Assembly: GCF_031085165.1 (NCBI RefSeq)
Contig: NZ_JAVHTY010000003.1
Location: 248,001-312,000, forward strand
Direction: 5' to 3'
DNA from: Pseudomonas sp. 102515
GTDB lineage: Bacteria; Pseudomonadota; Gammaproteobacteria; Pseudomonadales; Pseudomonadaceae
Length of the DNA stretch: 64,000 bases
This document shows positions 15,656 to 24,601 of the stretch, piece after piece. Numbering within the stretch: position 1 is the first letter of the stretch; each line of letters starts with the position of its first letter. The notes beneath the pieces were generated by a model, which was not told the origin of the DNA, ran no database searches, and saw nothing but the letters and a program-made list of their open reading frames with translations. The position numbers and the translations under genes were made by a program.

Positions 15656-17368
15656 CTAGTCTTCCAGCAGCCGGTACTTTTCGCGCAGCCGGTTGCGCAG
15701 GAACACGGCGGACAGGTTCAGCCCGGCGATCACCAGCACCAGCAGCAGCGCGGTGGCATAGACCAGCGGGCGGGCGGCTTCCACGTTGGGGCTCTGGAAG
15801 CCGACGTCATAGATGTGGAAGCCCAGGTGCATGATCTTCTGATCCAGGTGCAGATAGGGGTAGTTGCCGTCCAGCGGCAGCGAGGGCGCCAGCTTGACCA
15901 CCCCCACCAGCATCAGCGGCGCCACCTCGCCGGCGGCGCGGGCCACGGCCAGGATCAGCCCGGTCATCAGCGCCGGACTGGCCAGCGGCAGCACCACCTT
16001 CCACAGGGTCTCGGCCTGGGTCGCGCCCAGCGCCAGGGAGCCCTCGCGGATGCTGCGGGGGATGCGCGCCAGGCCTTCTTCGGTGGCGACGATCACCACC
16101 GGCACGGCGAGGATCGCCAGGGTCAGCGAAGCCCACAGTAGCCCCGGGGTGCCAAAGGTCGGCGTCGGCAGGCTGGCCTGGAAGAACAGCTGGTCCAGGG
16201 AGCCGCCGAGCACATAGACGAAGAAGCCCAGGCCGAAGACGCCATAGACGATGGCCGGCACCCCGGCGAGGTTGTTGACGGCGATGCGGATGGTGCGGGT
16301 CAGCGGACCCTGGCGGGCGTATTCGCGCAGGTAGATGGCGGCGATGACGCCGAAGGGGGTGACGATCACCGCCATCAGCAGGGTCATCATCACGGTGCCG
16401 AAGATGGCCGGAAAGACGCCGCCTTCGGTGTTGGCCTCGCGCGGATCGGCGCTGAGGAATTCCCATAGCTTGCTGCCATAGAAGCCGAGCTTGGCGCCCA
16501 GGCCCATGGCATTGGGCTGGTAGGCGCGCACGATGCGGGCGAGATTGAGTTCCAGGGTGCGGCCCTCGACGTCGCGCAGCACCACGCTGTCGCGGCGGCG
16601 TTCCTGGCGCAGGCTGGCCAACTGGTCTTCCAGCTGGCCATAGCGCGCGTCCAGCTCGGCGCGGCGGGCGGCGAGATCGGCCTGGGCGGTGGCGTCGAGA
16701 CGGCCGTCCAGCTCCAGGCCGCGACCCTCCAGGCGCAGGCGCTCCAAGGCATGGTTGACGCTGCCGATGTCCTGCTTTTCCAGGCGCTCCAGGCGCTCGC
16801 TCAGGTCGCGGGCGCGCAGCAGGCGGCGCTGCAACTCGGGCACCGCTGCGGCGCCCTTGGCCACCTGGCGTCCCTCTTCACGTACCTCCAGCGCATAGCC
16901 GTAGAAGTTGCCCCATTCGCGGCGCTCCAGCACCAGGGCGTCGGCCGGGGCCTTCCGATCCTGCAGCCAGTCGCCGACCAGCCAGACGAAGTCGCTGCCG
17001 TAGAGATCGCGGTTGCCCAGCTTGAAGAGTTCGCGGGTCAGGGTGTCACCGCTGTCCGCCGGCAGGGGCACCCCGGCGCTGCGCAGCCGCTCGACCGGTA
17101 TCGTCTCCTGCTCCACCACCTGGCCGAGCACCAGGCGCGGCTCCAGGCCCGGCGGCGTGTAGCGCGCCTGCACCACCTCGGCTGGCCAGAAATGCGCCAG
17201 GCCACGTACGGCGAGGATGCCGATCAGCCCCAGGGTCATGAGCACGGCGATGGCCACGGCGCCGGCGCTGAGCCAGACCCCGGGCGCGCCGCCGCGCAGC
17301 CAGGCACCCAGGGAGCGCCGCTGCCCGGTGCCCTGCCCCTGCGGCGCGCCAGCGCTAGAGGGCCGCAT
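15656..17368 (-). CDS. pstA: Phosphate ABC transporter permease PstA (long form)
   Basis: Inner-membrane permease of the phosphate importer. At 570 residues it is much longer than E. coli PstA (296). After a first membrane helix (about 33-55) there is a large periplasmic and coiled-coil insert of about 230 residues ([37 protein letters not shown]). The permease core (about 300-555) carries the EAA-type loop [23 protein letters not shown]. The long form is usual in pseudomonads. It overlaps the end of pstC by 14 nt. Confidence 0.95.
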   Translation of the reverse strand: MRPSSAGAPQGQGTGQRRSLGAWLRGGAPGVWLSAGAVAIAVLMTLGLIGILAVRGLAHFWPAEVVQARYTPPGLEPRLVLGQVVEQETIPVERLRSAGVPLPADSGDTLTRELFKLGNRDLYGSDFVWLVGDWLQDRKAPADALVLERREWGNFYGYALEVREEGRQVAKGAAAVPELQRRLLRARDLSERLERLEKQDIGSVNHALERLRLEGRGLELDGRLDATAQADLAARRAELDARYGQLEDQLASLRQERRRDSVVLRDVEGRTLELNLARIVRAYQPNAMGLGAKLGFYGSKLWEFLSADPREANTEGGVFPAIFGTVMMTLLMAVIVTPFGVIAAIYLREYARQGPLTRTIRIAVNNLAGVPAIVYGVFGLGFFVYVLGGSLDQLFFQASLPTPTFGTPGLLWASLTLAILAVPVVIVATEEGLARIPRSIREGSLALGATQAETLWKVVLPLASPALMTGLILAVARAAGEVAPLMLVGVVKLAPSLPLDGNYPYLHLDQKIMHLGFHIYDVGFQSPNVEAARPLVYATALLLVLVIAGLNLSAVFLRNRLREKYRLLED

Positions 17369-19640
17369 ACTTTTTCCTCAGCCGCTGGCGGATCAGTTCG
17401 GCCAGGGTGTTCATCAGGAAGGTGAAGCTGAGCAGCACCAGCGCGGCCAGGAACAGCAGCCGGTAATGGGTGCCGCCCACCTCGGATTCGGGCATCTCCA
17501 CGGCGATGTTGGCCGCCAGGGTGCGCATCCCCTCGAACAGGTTGGCATCCATGATCGGAGTGTTGCCGGTGGCCATGAGCACGATCATGGTCTCGCCCAC
17601 GGCGCGACCCAGGCCGATCATCAGCGCCGAGAAGATCCCCGGGCTGGCGGTGAGCAGCACCACCCGCACCAGGGTCTGCCAGGGAGTGGCGCCCAGTGCC
17701 AGGGAGCCCAGAGTCAAGCTGCGCGGCACGCTGTAGATGGCGTCCTCGGCGATGGAGAAGATGTTGGGAATGACCGCGAAGCCCATGGCCAGCCCGATGA
17801 TCAGGGCATTGCGCTGGTCGTAGGCGATGCCCAGCGTCTGGCTCAGCCAGAGGCGCAGGTCGCCGGCGAACAGCAGGCCCTCCAGCCAGGGGCTGAGCCA
17901 CAGCGCCAGGGCGGTGGTCAGCAGTACCACCGGCAGCAGCAGCAAGCTTTCCCAGCCTTCCGGAATGCGCTCGCGCAGCGCCAGTGACAGGCGCGACCAG
18001 CCGAAGCCCGCGGCGAGGATGGCCAGCGGCAGGAGCAGCAAGAGGCTGAACAGTCCTGGCAGGTGATTTTCCACGAAGGGCGCGAGGAACAGCCCGGCGA
18101 AGAAGCCGAGGATCACCGTGGGCAGGGCTTCCATCAGCTCGATGACCGGCTTGACCGTGCGCCTCATGCGCGGCGCCATGAAGTAGGCGGTATAGATCGC
18201 CGCGGCGATGGCCAGGGGCGCGGCGAACAGCATGGCGTAGAAGGCCGCCTTGAGGGTGCCGAAGGTCAGCGGCGCCAGGCTCAGCTTGGGCTCGAAATCG
18301 GCGGTGGCGGCGCTCGACTGCCAGACCCGCGCCGGCGCCTCGTAGTTCTCGTACCAGACCTTGCCCCAGAGCGCCGACCAGGAAACTTCCGGGTGCGGAT
18401 TGTCCAGGCGGAAGCCGAGCAGCCGGCCCTGCTCTTCCAGCAGCAGCCGATCGGCGCGCGGCGACAGCGCCAGCATCCCGGCGGTGGGGGCGAGCTGCTC
18501 GCGCAGCAGGGTGCGCCCGGCGGTGCTGTGGAAGACCCCTAGCTCGCCCGCGGCATCCAGCGCCACGAAGCCTTTGCGCCGCTGCTCGGGCACCAGCTGG
18601 ACGATGGGGGCGCTGCCCAGCTGGAAATCGCGGATATGTCTCAGCACCGGCTCGCCATCCTGGCCACGGACCATGAACCACTGGCCGATGCCGCCCTTGG
18701 CGGTACCCACCAGCAGGGACACGCCGCCCAGCAGCTGGGTGCTGGCGGTGACCTCGTCGTCGGCCGCGTCGAGCAGCTTGTAGTGGCCATTGAGACTGCC
18801 GTCGCGCAGGTCGAAGACATCCGCCTGGGCGCGGCCATTGAGGGCATAGAGCCAGCGGCCGCGAGGATCGAGGTGAATGGCCTTGACCGCGGCATTGAGC
18901 GGCCCGAGGGTGATCGAGGTGCGTACCGGCGCGGCCTTGCCACCGGTCACCGGCTCCGCCAGCCCAGCCAGGCGCAGGGCCGTCACCCGGTTCCCTTGGG
19001 CACCGGCCAGCACCAGCAGGTCCTCGTCACCGGCGATGGCGACGCGTTCCAGGACGGCACGGGCTGCGCCCAGCTCCAGCGGCTCGCGCCCGTAGGGGAA
19101 ATCCAGTTCAGGGGTGATGACCCGCTCGCCCTGGGGATAGCGGGAGACGTAGCGCTTGTGCGCCACCAGCACGCGACCATCGGACAGACCCAGGGCGATC
19201 AGCCCACGGGGGGCATCCTGGGCCTGGCTGCTGATGGTGACGCCAGGCGGCAACGGCAGGCGCTCGCGCATGACCGGCTGGCCGTCGGCCAGGGTAAAGA
19301 ACGTCGCTTCGCCGGCCTGGGAGAGGTGCAGGCCGAGGCGATTCTGCTCGTCGATGCCCAGCAGCAGCGGCGCCCCGGCGGCCGCCAGCCAGTCCGGCTG
19401 GGGCAGCGGCTGGGCCTCGAGACTGGCGCCGCGCAGCAGGGGCAGCACCACGTAGGCCAGATAGAAGAAGATCAGGGTGATGGTGGCCAGCACGGCCAGA
19501 CCGCCGGCCAGCACCGAGCCCCGTACCAGTCGATCCTGCAGAGCCCGCCAGCGCCGCCGCCGGCGCAGCGCAGGCGTGTTGAAGTCCAGCCGAGCGGGGC
19601 CGCGAGGATCGGGCAGGGACGGAGGTACCGGGGATTTCAT
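17355..19640 (-). CDS. pstC: Phosphate ABC transporter permease PstC (long form)
   Basis: Second permease subunit. The protein has 761 residues, against about 320 in E. coli. The N-terminal membrane helix (about 40-65) is followed by a large beta-propeller-like periplasmic domain (about 80-440, repeats such as GRWLYALNGRAQADVFDLRDG). The permease core (about 450-750) has [27 protein letters not shown] as its coupling loop. The ATG at 19640 is the normal family start, but it lies only 24 nt from a Pho box, leaving almost no 5' leader. It is separated from pstS by 94 nt. Confidence 0.94.
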   Translation of the reverse strand: MKSPVPPSLPDPRGPARLDFNTPALRRRRRWRALQDRLVRGSVLAGGLAVLATITLIFFYLAYVVLPLLRGASLEAQPLPQPDWLAAAGAPLLLGIDEQNRLGLHLSQAGEATFFTLADGQPVMRERLPLPPGVTISSQAQDAPRGLIALGLSDGRVLVAHKRYVSRYPQGERVITPELDFPYGREPLELGAARAVLERVAIAGDEDLLVLAGAQGNRVTALRLAGLAEPVTGGKAAPVRTSITLGPLNAAVKAIHLDPRGRWLYALNGRAQADVFDLRDGSLNGHYKLLDAADDEVTASTQLLGGVSLLVGTAKGGIGQWFMVRGQDGEPVLRHIRDFQLGSAPIVQLVPEQRRKGFVALDAAGELGVFHSTAGRTLLREQLAPTAGMLALSPRADRLLLEEQGRLLGFRLDNPHPEVSWSALWGKVWYENYEAPARVWQSSAATADFEPKLSLAPLTFGTLKAAFYAMLFAAPLAIAAAIYTAYFMAPRMRRTVKPVIELMEALPTVILGFFAGLFLAPFVENHLPGLFSLLLLLPLAILAAGFGWSRLSLALRERIPEGWESLLLLPVVLLTTALALWLSPWLEGLLFAGDLRLWLSQTLGIAYDQRNALIIGLAMGFAVIPNIFSIAEDAIYSVPRSLTLGSLALGATPWQTLVRVVLLTASPGIFSALMIGLGRAVGETMIVLMATGNTPIMDANLFEGMRTLAANIAVEMPESEVGGTHYRLLFLAALVLLSFTFLMNTLAELIRQRLRKKYAAL

Positions 19641-19663
19641 GGCGCAGAGCCTAATCACGTCGT

Positions 19664-19681
19664 GTGACAGAAAGGTTACAG
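19664..19681 (-). promoter_or_regulatory. Pho box upstream of pstC
   Basis: Minus strand CTGTAAC-CTTT-CTGTCAC: two 7-bp direct repeats with a 4-bp spacer, close to the CTGTCAT-N4-CTGTCAT PhoB consensus. It would place a -10 element almost on the pstC start codon, so the message may be leaderless or start further down. Confidence 0.65.
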
Positions 19682-19734
19682 CGAATGGGCAGCCAGAGGC
19701 GCTACGCCCGGTGCGGGCGCAGGGTGCCGCGCGC

Positions 19735-20706
19735 TCAGTAGCCCAGGGTCTTCCGCGCCTGCTGCACCACTGAGGCCGGCAGGGGAATATAGCCGTCCTT
19801 GAGCACGGCCTCCTGGCCGTCGCGCGAGAGGATCAGGCGCAGGAATTCCCCTTCCAGGGGATTGAGCGGGCGGTTGGGCGCCTTGTTGACATAGACGTAG
19901 AGGTAACGCGCCAGGGGATAGCGCCCGGACAGGGTGTTTTGCTGGTTGTCCTCGACGTAGTCGGTGGTGCCTTGCCGGGCCAGCGCCAGGGTGTGGACAC
20001 TGGCCGTCTGGTAGCCGATGCCGGAATAGCCGATGCCACCCAGGGACTGGCTGATGGCCTGGACCACCGAGGCCGAGCCGGGCTGCTCGTTGACGTTGGC
20101 GCGGAAGTCGCCACGGCACAGCGCCGCCTCCTTGAAGTAGCCGTAGGTGCCCGATACCGCATTGCGGCCGAAGCGCTGGATCGGGCGCTTGGCCCAGTCG
20201 CCGGTCAGGCCCAGGTCGCCCCAGGTCTTGAGTTCGCGCGGGCCACCGCAGAGCCGGGTGCTGGAAAAGATCGCATCGACCTGCTCCAGGGTCAGCTGGC
20301 GCAGGGGGTTGTCCTTGTTGACGAAGATCGCCAGGGCATCGATGGCCACCGGCACCGCGGTGGGCTGGTAGCCGAAGCGCTGCTCGAAGGCCTGCAGTTC
20401 GGCGTCCTTCATCTTGCGGCTCATGGGGCCGATGCCGGCGGTGCCCTCGGTGAGCGCCGGCGGCGCGGTGGACGAGCCGGCCGCCTGGATCTGGATGTTG
20501 AGGTTGGGATACTGGCGCTTGTAGCTCTCGGCCCAGAGCGTGACCAGGTTGGCCAGGGTGTCGGAACCCACGCTCGACAGATTGCCGGAGATCCCGCTCA
20601 CCTTCTGGTAGTCGGGGATGGCCGGGTCGACGCCCTCGGCCCGAGCGGTCGTGCCGCTCAGCGCCAGAGCGAGCGCCACAGCGGTCAGCGGACCTTTGAT
20701 GTCCAT
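19735..20706 (-). CDS. pstS: Periplasmic phosphate-binding protein PstS
   Basis: Phosphate-binding component of the PstSCAB importer. The protein has 323 residues with a signal peptide ([20 protein letters not shown], cleaved after ARA). PstS phosphate-loop sequences are visible: [13 protein letters not shown] (about 45), [24 protein letters not shown] (about 75-98), [15 protein letters not shown] (about 180) and [10 protein letters not shown]. The final residues KTLGY are typical of the Pseudomonas type. A Pho box and -10 lie in its promoter. Confidence 0.96.
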   Translation of the reverse strand: MDIKGPLTAVALALALSGTTARAEGVDPAIPDYQKVSGISGNLSSVGSDTLANLVTLWAESYKRQYPNLNIQIQAAGSSTAPPALTEGTAGIGPMSRKMKDAELQAFEQRFGYQPTAVPVAIDALAIFVNKDNPLRQLTLEQVDAIFSSTRLCGGPRELKTWGDLGLTGDWAKRPIQRFGRNAVSGTYGYFKEAALCRGDFRANVNEQPGSASVVQAISQSLGGIGYSGIGYQTASVHTLALARQGTTDYVEDNQQNTLSGRYPLARYLYVYVNKAPNRPLNPLEGEFLRLILSRDGQEAVLKDGYIPLPASVVQQARKTLGY

Positions 20707-20768
20707 GCCGGATTCCTCGCGGGGATGGGAGACGGGTCTGGGCCGGCGACGCTCAGACGCGGCCTGGC

Positions 20769-20802
20769 ACTTTAGCCGGGCATTGTGACGGATTTATGAG
20801 AG
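20769..20802 (-). promoter_or_regulatory. Pho box and -10 of the pstS promoter
   Basis: Minus strand CTCTCAT-AAAT-CCGTCAC (20802-20785) matches the PhoB box well. Ten bases further is TAAAGT (20774-20769), a good -10, with the start codon about 63 nt downstream. This is the classic PhoB-activated layout for phosphate-starvation induction. The remaining 20803-20975 stretch should hold the divergent transporter promoter, but I see no clear boxes. Confidence 0.7.
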
Positions 20803-20975
20803 ACCGCCAGCCGTGGCGACGGGTTCGACTAGGCTGCAATGAGGCCGTGCCTGCACCAACCTGGCGCGGGGGCAGCGCCGGTATGCCGGTTCGAACGCCC
20901 TAAGGTACGCGGCGCCAGCGGACCGGACCATCATTTGCATAGCTAAGCATTCATCTCAGTGCAGAGGAACGCACC

Positions 20976-22283
20976 ATGGCCCAGGCTCTTCCGACGTCCT
21001 CCTCCCCCACCGGCGGGGCAGCCGCCGCCGCGGGCGCCACGCCCTCTCGCGCCAAGCTGATCGCCGCGGCCAGTCTCGGCAACGGACTGGAGATGTTCGA
21101 CTTCACCGTCTTCAGCTTTTTCGCCGCCATCATCGGCCAACTCTACTTTCCCTCGGATACGCCCTATGGCTCCCTGCTGATGGCGGTTGGCGTATTCGGC
21201 GTCGGTTTCGTCATGCGGCCGCTGGGCAGCATGGTGCTGGGCGCCTATGCCGATCGCCACGGTCGCAAGCAGGCCATGCTGCTGACCATTACCCTGATGG
21301 GCCTGGGCAGCGCCCTGATCGCCTTTACCCCGACCCACGCCCAGATCGGTATCGCCGCGCCGCTGATCCTGCTCCTGGGGCGCCTGCTGCAGGGCTTTTC
21401 CGCGGGTGGCGAGATCGGCGCCGCCACCACCCTGCTGCTGGAGTCGGCCAGCCCGGGCCGGCGCGGCTTCCATGTCAGCTGGCAGGTGATCAGCCAGGGC
21501 GGCAGCGCCCTGCTCGGTGCCGGTCTGGGCGCCCTGCTCACCCGCAGCCTGTCCGAGGCCGAGCTGCACGCCTGGGGCTGGCGCGTCCCCTTCCTGGTCG
21601 GCCTGCTGATCATCCCGGTCGGCCTCTATATCCGCCGCCAGGTGGACGAGACCTGGAGCGGCGCCGGCACGGTCGAGGGCGGCCCGGTGCGCGCCTTCCT
21701 GCGCGAGCATCCGCGGCGCTTCGGCCTGGGCCTGCTGATCGTGATGTCGGCGACCCTGCTGACCTACCTGATGCAGTTCTACATGCCTACCTACATGACC
21801 CGCATCGTCGGCCTGCCGACCACCAGCGCCTACCTGGCCGGGGTGGCCTCCAGCGCGGTGCAGATGGCCGCCGCCCTGGCCGCCGGGCTGCTGCTGGATC
21901 GCTTCGGGCGCTACAAGCCGGTGGCCCTGGTCAGCCTGGCGGTGGCCCTGCTGGGCATCTACCCGGCCTTCGTCTGGCTGAACGATCCCACCACCCAGGG
22001 CCTGGCCTTCGCCGCCCGCTTCGTGGTGATCACCGCCATGAGCGTCAACATGACCGCCGGGCTGCTGCTGATCCTCGCCGGCCTGCCGCGACCGGTGCGC
22101 GCCACCGGCCTGGCCATGACCTACGCCCTGGCGGTGACCCTGTTCGGCGGCACCGCCCAGTTCATCGCCACCTGGCTGATCGGCGCCACCGGCAGCCCGC
22201 TCGCCCCGGCCTGGTACCTGATCGTCATGCTGCTGATAGGATGGCTGGCACTGCTGAGCTATCCCGAACGCCACCTGGATTGA
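20976..22283 (+). CDS. MFS transporter, metabolite:H+ symporter (MHS) family
   Basis: A 435-residue, 12-helix proton-coupled importer of an organic acid or amino-acid derivative. MHS-type signatures are GNGLEMFDFTVFSFFAAIIG in the first helix and MRPLGSMVLGAYADRHGRKQ in the loop between helices 2 and 3. GRLLQGFSAGGEIGAAT follows in helix 4, with a second-half DRFGRYKPVAL. GAGGAA lies 6 nt upstream of the ATG. It is followed 11 nt later by an M20 amidohydrolase on the same strand, so the substrate may be an N-acylated amino acid; that is inference. Confidence 0.88.
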   Translation: MAQALPTSSSPTGGAAAAAGATPSRAKLIAAASLGNGLEMFDFTVFSFFAAIIGQLYFPSDTPYGSLLMAVGVFGVGFVMRPLGSMVLGAYADRHGRKQAMLLTITLMGLGSALIAFTPTHAQIGIAAPLILLLGRLLQGFSAGGEIGAATTLLLESASPGRRGFHVSWQVISQGGSALLGAGLGALLTRSLSEAELHAWGWRVPFLVGLLIIPVGLYIRRQVDETWSGAGTVEGGPVRAFLREHPRRFGLGLLIVMSATLLTYLMQFYMPTYMTRIVGLPTTSAYLAGVASSAVQMAAALAAGLLLDRFGRYKPVALVSLAVALLGIYPAFVWLNDPTTQGLAFAARFVVITAMSVNMTAGLLLILAGLPRPVRATGLAMTYALAVTLFGGTAQFIATWLIGATGSPLAPAWYLIVMLLIGWLALLSYPERHLD

Positions 22284-22294
22284 GAGAGATCGCC

Positions 22295-23476
22295 ATGAGC
22301 CTTGCCACCGCTGCGGATCAAGACGCCACCGCCCGTCATATCGCCGGCTACCTGCCGGACATGGTCGCCCTGCGCCGCGACATCCACCGCCATCCCGAGC
22401 TGGGTTACCAGGAACAGCGCACCAGCGACCTGGTGGCCGCCGCCCTCGCCGGCTGGGGCTACGAGGTCCATCGCGGCCTGGGCGGCACCGGGGTGGTCGG
22501 CACCCTGCGCGCCGGCAGCGGCAGCAAGGTGCTGGGCATCCGCGCCGACATGGACGCCCTGCCGATCCTGGAAACCACCGGCCTCGACTACGCCAGCCAG
22601 CACCCGGGCCGCATGCACGCCTGCGGTCACGACGGCCACACCACCACCCTGCTCACCGCCGCCCGTTGCCTGGCCGAGACCCGCGCCTTCGACGGCACCC
22701 TGCACCTGATCTTCCAGCCGGCCGAGGAAGGCCTGGGCGGCGCCCTGAAGATGATGCAGGACGGCCTGTTCGAGCTGTTCCCCTGCGACCAGGTGTTCGG
22801 CCTGCACAACATGCCCGGTGTGCCCACCGGCAAGTTCTGCTTCGTCGACGGCGCCGCCATGGCCTCGTCCGACACCGCCCTCCTGCGCATCCGCGGCCAG
22901 GGTGGCCACGGCGCGGTGCCGGACAAGGCGGTCGACCCCATCGTCGCCAGTGCGGCCACGGTGATGGCGCTGCAGACCGTGGTCTCGCGCAACGTGGCGC
23001 CGCTGGACACCGCGGTGATCACCGTGGGCAGCATCCACGGCGGCGAGGCCTCCAACGTCATCCCCGATGCGGTGGAGATGAAGCTCACCATCCGCGCCTT
23101 CCAGGACAGCACCCGCGACCTGCTGGAGCAACGCATCGGCGCCCTGATGCGCGCCCAGGCGGAAAGCTTCGGCGCCACTGCCGAACTGGACTACCAGCGC
23201 GGCTATCCGGTGCTGGTCAACCACGACGGCCCCACCGCCTTCGCCCGCCAGGTGGCGGTCGAGCACTTCGGCGCCGAGGCCCTGCATCCCTTCGCGCCCA
23301 TCCCGGCCAGCGAGGACTTCGCCTACATGCTGCAGCAGGTGCCCGGTTGCTACCTGTTCGTCGGCAATGGCCCGAGCGCCAACCTGCACAACGCGGCCTA
23401 CGACTTCAACGACGCCCTGCTGCCGGTGGGCGCGCGCTACTGGGTCAAGCTGACCGAGGCCTTCCTCACCGCCTGA
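22295..23476 (+). CDS. M20-family amidohydrolase (hippuricase / aminoacylase type)
   Basis: A 393-residue metal-dependent hydrolase of N-acyl amino acids, of the HipO/AbgB/IAA-amino acid hydrolase subfamily. Motifs: LRRDIHRHPELGYQE (about 24-38), IRADMDALPI, the metal-binding MHACGHDGHT (about 107-116), QPAEEGLGGA with the catalytic Glu pair, and GQGGHGAVPDKAVDP in the dimerisation domain. The late PASEDFAYML holds the last metal ligand region. The ATG at 22295 is chosen for GAGAGA 8 nt upstream and homologous length. It is probably co-transcribed with the transporter before it. Confidence 0.9.
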   Translation: MSLATAADQDATARHIAGYLPDMVALRRDIHRHPELGYQEQRTSDLVAAALAGWGYEVHRGLGGTGVVGTLRAGSGSKVLGIRADMDALPILETTGLDYASQHPGRMHACGHDGHTTTLLTAARCLAETRAFDGTLHLIFQPAEEGLGGALKMMQDGLFELFPCDQVFGLHNMPGVPTGKFCFVDGAAMASSDTALLRIRGQGGHGAVPDKAVDPIVASAATVMALQTVVSRNVAPLDTAVITVGSIHGGEASNVIPDAVEMKLTIRAFQDSTRDLLEQRIGALMRAQAESFGATAELDYQRGYPVLVNHDGPTAFARQVAVEHFGAEALHPFAPIPASEDFAYMLQQVPGCYLFVGNGPSANLHNAAYDFNDALLPVGARYWVKLTEAFLTA

Positions 23477-23576
23477 GGCCGCTCCCCGCCGGCACCCTCA
23501 CCCAGGGTGTCGGCGACGGAATCTTCACGCGTGGGCCGCTAGACTGCAGGGTCATCCCCAACCTCGAGAGGTCGCC

Positions 23577-24443
23577 ATGGGACGTGTTCCGCGCCTGGGC
23601 TGGCGCCAGGGTCTGGCGCTGGGCGTCGCCGTGCTGGCCGCGGGCTTCGCCTATCCGGCCTGGCGACATTTCCATCCGGTCAGTGCGGCCGAGGGCTGGC
23701 GCTACCGGGAAGTCGCCGCCGACATCCCCATGGTCAGCGCCCTGGCCCTGGACGTCGATGGCAGCCTGTTCGTGACCCAGGAGTTCTCCAGTCGCCGCGG
23801 CAGCCTCCTGCGGCTGCTGCCCAGCGGCGAACGCCAGCCGGTGCTGGGCGAGCTGTCCAAGCCCGATGGCCTGGTCATGTTCCAGGGCGGCCTGGTGGTC
23901 AGCCAGGAAGGCGGACCGCTGCCGGTGTTTCTCCTGCGCGATGGCCAGCGCCAGGCCCTGTTCGACGGCAACGACGTCGAGGGCGTGGCCACCGATGGCC
24001 AGACCCTCTATGCCATCGAGGACCTGCCGCGCGGTCGCCTGCTCAGCTACGACCCGGTGCAGCGTCGCCTGGCGGTGCTGCGCGACGGCCTGGAAGAAGG
24101 CGAAGGGGTGGCGCGCTGCCCGGATGGCCGGTTGTTCTATACCGAAAAGGCCAAGGGCTGGGTCAAGCAGTGGCAGGCCGGGGGTACCGATACCCTGGTC
24201 GCCGCGGGCCTCGACGCCCCCGGTTTCGTGCAGTGCTCGGCCGACGGCCTGTGGATCACCGAAGACGCCACCCACGGCGCCCGGGTGCTGCTGGTGCAGC
24301 CCGACGGCCGCCTGGTCACGGTGCTCTCGCACCTGCGCTCGGCGCAGACCCTGATCCCGCGCGGCGACGGTCATTACCTGGTCGCCGAGCAGGGGCGCAA
24401 CCGCATCCTGGAGCTCTCGCGAGAAGCCGGAGCCGCTCGCTAA
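23577..24443 (+). CDS. Membrane-anchored SMP-30/gluconolactonase-like beta-propeller protein
   Basis: A 288-residue protein with one N-terminal membrane segment or uncleaved signal (LALGVAVLAAGFAYPAW, about 12-28). A periplasmic beta-propeller of the SMP-30/NHL kind follows, with repeating blades such as ALALDVDGSLFVTQE, EGVATDGQTLYAIEDLPRGRL, GEGVARCPDGRLFYTEKAKG and GFVQCSADGLWITEDATHG. The conserved acidic residues fit a Ca2+-binding lactonase-like fold, but no substrate can be named. The TAA stop is directly fused to a structured repeat. About 100 nt separate it from the M20 gene. Confidence 0.7.
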   Translation: MGRVPRLGWRQGLALGVAVLAAGFAYPAWRHFHPVSAAEGWRYREVAADIPMVSALALDVDGSLFVTQEFSSRRGSLLRLLPSGERQPVLGELSKPDGLVMFQGGLVVSQEGGPLPVFLLRDGQRQALFDGNDVEGVATDGQTLYAIEDLPRGRLLSYDPVQRRLAVLRDGLEEGEGVARCPDGRLFYTEKAKGWVKQWQAGGTDTLVAAGLDAPGFVQCSADGLWITEDATHGARVLLVQPDGRLVTVLSHLRSAQTLIPRGDGHYLVAEQGRNRILELSREAGAAR

Positions 24444-24585
24444 GAGTCTGCTCATAATCTGCTGCGCGTCGGCCAAACTACGTTGAAAAGGCTTTCGGAA
24501 TGCTCATTTACAATCTGTAAACTCCGCTTCCTCAAGCCTTCTCGCCTTGTTTGGCTCTAGCTCGCGAGATTATGAACAGCTCTAG
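24441..24585. repeat. Structured intergenic repeat, copy 2 (about 145 bp)
   Basis: Homologue of the element at 11879, in the opposite orientation. Ends: left TAAGAGTCTGCTCATAATCT, right (reverse complement) CTAGAGCTGTTCATAATCT. It shares GCTGCGCGTCGGCCAAAC, CGGAATGCTCATTTAC and CCTTGTTTGGCTCTAGCTCG with copy 1, but lacks two segments of copy 1. Stem positions differ in pairs (ATAATCT/AGATTAT against AAAGGCT/AGCCTTT; AAGGCTT/AAGCCTT against AAGCCCT/AGGGCTT), so the hairpin is kept. It begins within the TAA stop of the preceding gene and lies between convergent genes. Confidence 0.8.
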
Positions 24586-24601
24586 GTCGGCTCCGGGGGC
24601 C

